A DNA stretch of 9,077 bases from Acidobacteriota bacterium (GTDB taxonomy: Bacteria > Acidobacteriota > Terriglobia > Terriglobales > Acidobacteriaceae), in contig JAJXZK010000148.1 of assembly GCA_021780095.1 (NCBI GenBank), positions 1 to 9,077 of the forward strand. Direction: 5' to 3'. Under the pieces are notes generated by a model. That model was not told where the DNA came from. It did no database searches and saw only the letters and a program-made list of their open reading frames with translations. How positions within the stretch are numbered: the stretch's first letter is position 1; the number at the start of each line of letters is the position of its first letter. The translations under genes were made by a program, and so were the position numbers. This document shows positions 7,982-9,077 of the stretch, one piece after another.

Positions 7982-8033
7982 ATATTTGGCACATGCAATC
8001 GCACTCTCAGATCATCAATTATTTTGCCCATTT

Positions 8034-8050
8034 GCTTTGCATCGTAAAGC
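8034..8050. promoter_or_regulatory. Palindromic operator candidate 2 upstream of creD
   Basis: GCTTTG-CATCG-TAAAGC repeats the design of the first palindrome, with one arm mismatch (G against T). Shared consensus is RCTTTGCAYCRYAAAGY. It is followed at once by TAATTT (8051-8056), again -10-like. Including the AT-rich right flank, the two sites match at 16 of 22 positions. This copy lies 24 bp before the creD ATG, close to its ribosome site, so a bound protein could block transcription start or elongation. Confidence 0.5.
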
Positions 8051-8074
8051 TAATTTAAAACGGAGAAACTTCAA

Positions 8075-9077
8075 ATGAACGATCTGTCACCATTGCAATT
8101 AGGCCTACCAGGCAGGATCAGATCTCGATCGATGGGCATGAAGCTCATTGTTGTGTGCGGGCTGGCCCTGCTCATGATGATTCCCGCGCTATTTGTCAGA
8201 GAACTCGTGCAGGACAGGACCAATCGCGCGGGCAATGTAATCCGTGACATCAGTCAACGAGTCGGTGGTCAGCAAACCTTCTTGGGGCCAACCCTCGCAA
8301 TTCCTTACAGTATTATGCCGAAGAATCCTAGTGACCCGGCAGAGCACGGAATGTATTTTGTGTTCCCTGCACGAGCCACCGCCGTACTCAAGACCACAAC
8401 TGGAGAGCGACGGCGTTCCCTTTTCAAGGTTCCAGTTTTCCAGGCCGATGCCAGCCTTGACGCTAGCTTCAACTTAACCGGTGTACCGGACGCGTTGCCG
8501 CAAGGCGCCGTTCTCGATTGGAACCGCGCTGAGATGATCGTTGGAGTCAGCGATACAAGGGGGGCATTGTCGAATGCGACCTTAACGGTCGCCGGAAAGA
8601 CCTCGACGCTGGTTCCAGCGCAGACTGGTCCGAGTATTTCGATTGGCGAAGACAAAGGACTGCCGATAAGTCTGACGCTGATCGGAACACCCGCCGCAGA
8701 CTTCGCCAAGCCAGGCGCGGAGTTCAACGTAACCTCAGCGCTGCGGTTTTCAGGAGCACAACGAATCGCGGTGCTTTCCTATGGCAAAACCACGCAAGTC
8801 TTCGCTCATGGCGATTGGCCAAGCCCGGGATTTGATGGCGGATTCTTGCCTGTGAAGCGAAGTGTGTCGAGACAGGGCTTCTCTGCGGAGTGGTCTGTAC
8901 CCTTTATCGCCCGCGGAGTTCGCGCCGAAGGATCGGCGGATTCCATCACCGGTCTCGAAGCAACGTCTCTCGGCGTTTCCTTTATTGAGGTAGCTGATCC
9001 GTATCAGTCCGTCAGCCGCTCTCTCAAATATGTGCTTCTTTTCTTGGGCCTGCTTTTCCTTTCTTACTTTGTCTTCG
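8075..9077 (+). CDS. creD: Cell-envelope integrity inner-membrane protein CreD, 3' partial
   Basis: The frame is open from ATG (8075-8077) to the window end (334 residues plus one base). GGAG (8062-8065) with a 9-bp spacer supports the start. Residues about 22-41 (MKLIVVCGLALLMMIPALFV) form the first membrane segment, and DRTNRAGNVIRDIS (47-60) follows. GPTLAIPY (71-78) is a CreD hallmark near the start of the large periplasmic domain. HGDWPSPGFDGGFLP (245-259), GFSAEW (268-273) and GVSFIEVADPY (300-310) match the family's later conserved blocks. A second membrane segment begins at about 319 (YVLLFLGLLFLSYF). E. coli CreD has about 450 residues, so roughly 115 residues with further membrane helices lie beyond the window. 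In E. coli creD belongs to the CreBC regulon and affects envelope integrity and colicin tolerance; its biochemical role is unclear. Here the upstream partner is a one-component regulator with candidate operators. Confidence 0.93.
   Translation, partial: MNDLSPLQLGLPGRIRSRSMGMKLIVVCGLALLMMIPALFVRELVQDRTNRAGNVIRDISQRVGGQQTFLGPTLAIPYSIMPKNPSDPAEHGMYFVFPARATAVLKTTTGERRRSLFKVPVFQADASLDASFNLTGVPDALPQGAVLDWNRAEMIVGVSDTRGALSNATLTVAGKTSTLVPAQTGPSISIGEDKGLPISLTLIGTPAADFAKPGAEFNVTSALRFSGAQRIAVLSYGKTTQVFAHGDWPSPGFDGGFLPVKRSVSRQGFSAEWSVPFIARGVRAEGSADSITGLEATSLGVSFIEVADPYQSVSRSLKYVLLFLGLLFLSYFVF

Overview
The window looks like a chromosomal segment of an Acidobacteriota (Terriglobia-like) bacterium. That is an inference from three things: protein style, moderately high GC, and gene families I associate with that phylum (a large Kelch/galactose-oxidase-associated protein, a roughly 1,250-residue GH13 protein with non-catalytic flanks, and a winged-helix regulator beside creD). 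No database search was possible, so all family assignments rest on motif recognition.

Layout. Positions 1-2526 (+) hold the 3' part of a large protein of unknown function. It opens inside a domain resembling the immunoglobulin-like domain that follows Kelch/galactose-oxidase propellers, and it ends, after a glycine-rich linker, in a small compact domain. A gene-free stretch of about 285 bp with one weak hairpin follows. Positions 2812-6561 (-) encode a complete 1,249-residue GH13 alpha-amylase-family protein without a signal peptide, so probably a cytoplasmic alpha-glucan enzyme. Its region IV reads N-P-D instead of the usual N-H-D. Upstream on the same strand, 36 bp away, is a 120-residue protein (6598-6960, -) with a good ribosome binding site; the two probably form an operon. 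The stretch 6961-7559 has no intact gene that I trust. It contains a minus-strand reading frame (7128-7499) that looks partly protein-like but is cut by an in-frame TAA, probably a decayed gene.

The right end is a regulator-target pair on the + strand. A 129-residue winged-helix regulator (7560-7949) is followed by creD (8075 to beyond the window end), an inner-membrane cell-envelope protein. The 125-bp gap carries two similar 17-bp palindromes (7965-7981 and 8034-8050) centred 69 bp apart, each followed directly by an AT-rich, -10-like hexamer. A short stem with a T-tract overlaps the regulator's stop codon and may insulate the two genes. The simplest reading is that the regulator binds the twin palindromes and controls creD, in place of the CreBC two-component system that controls creD in enterobacteria. 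No CRISPR array, tRNA, rRNA, insertion sequence or phage gene was seen.
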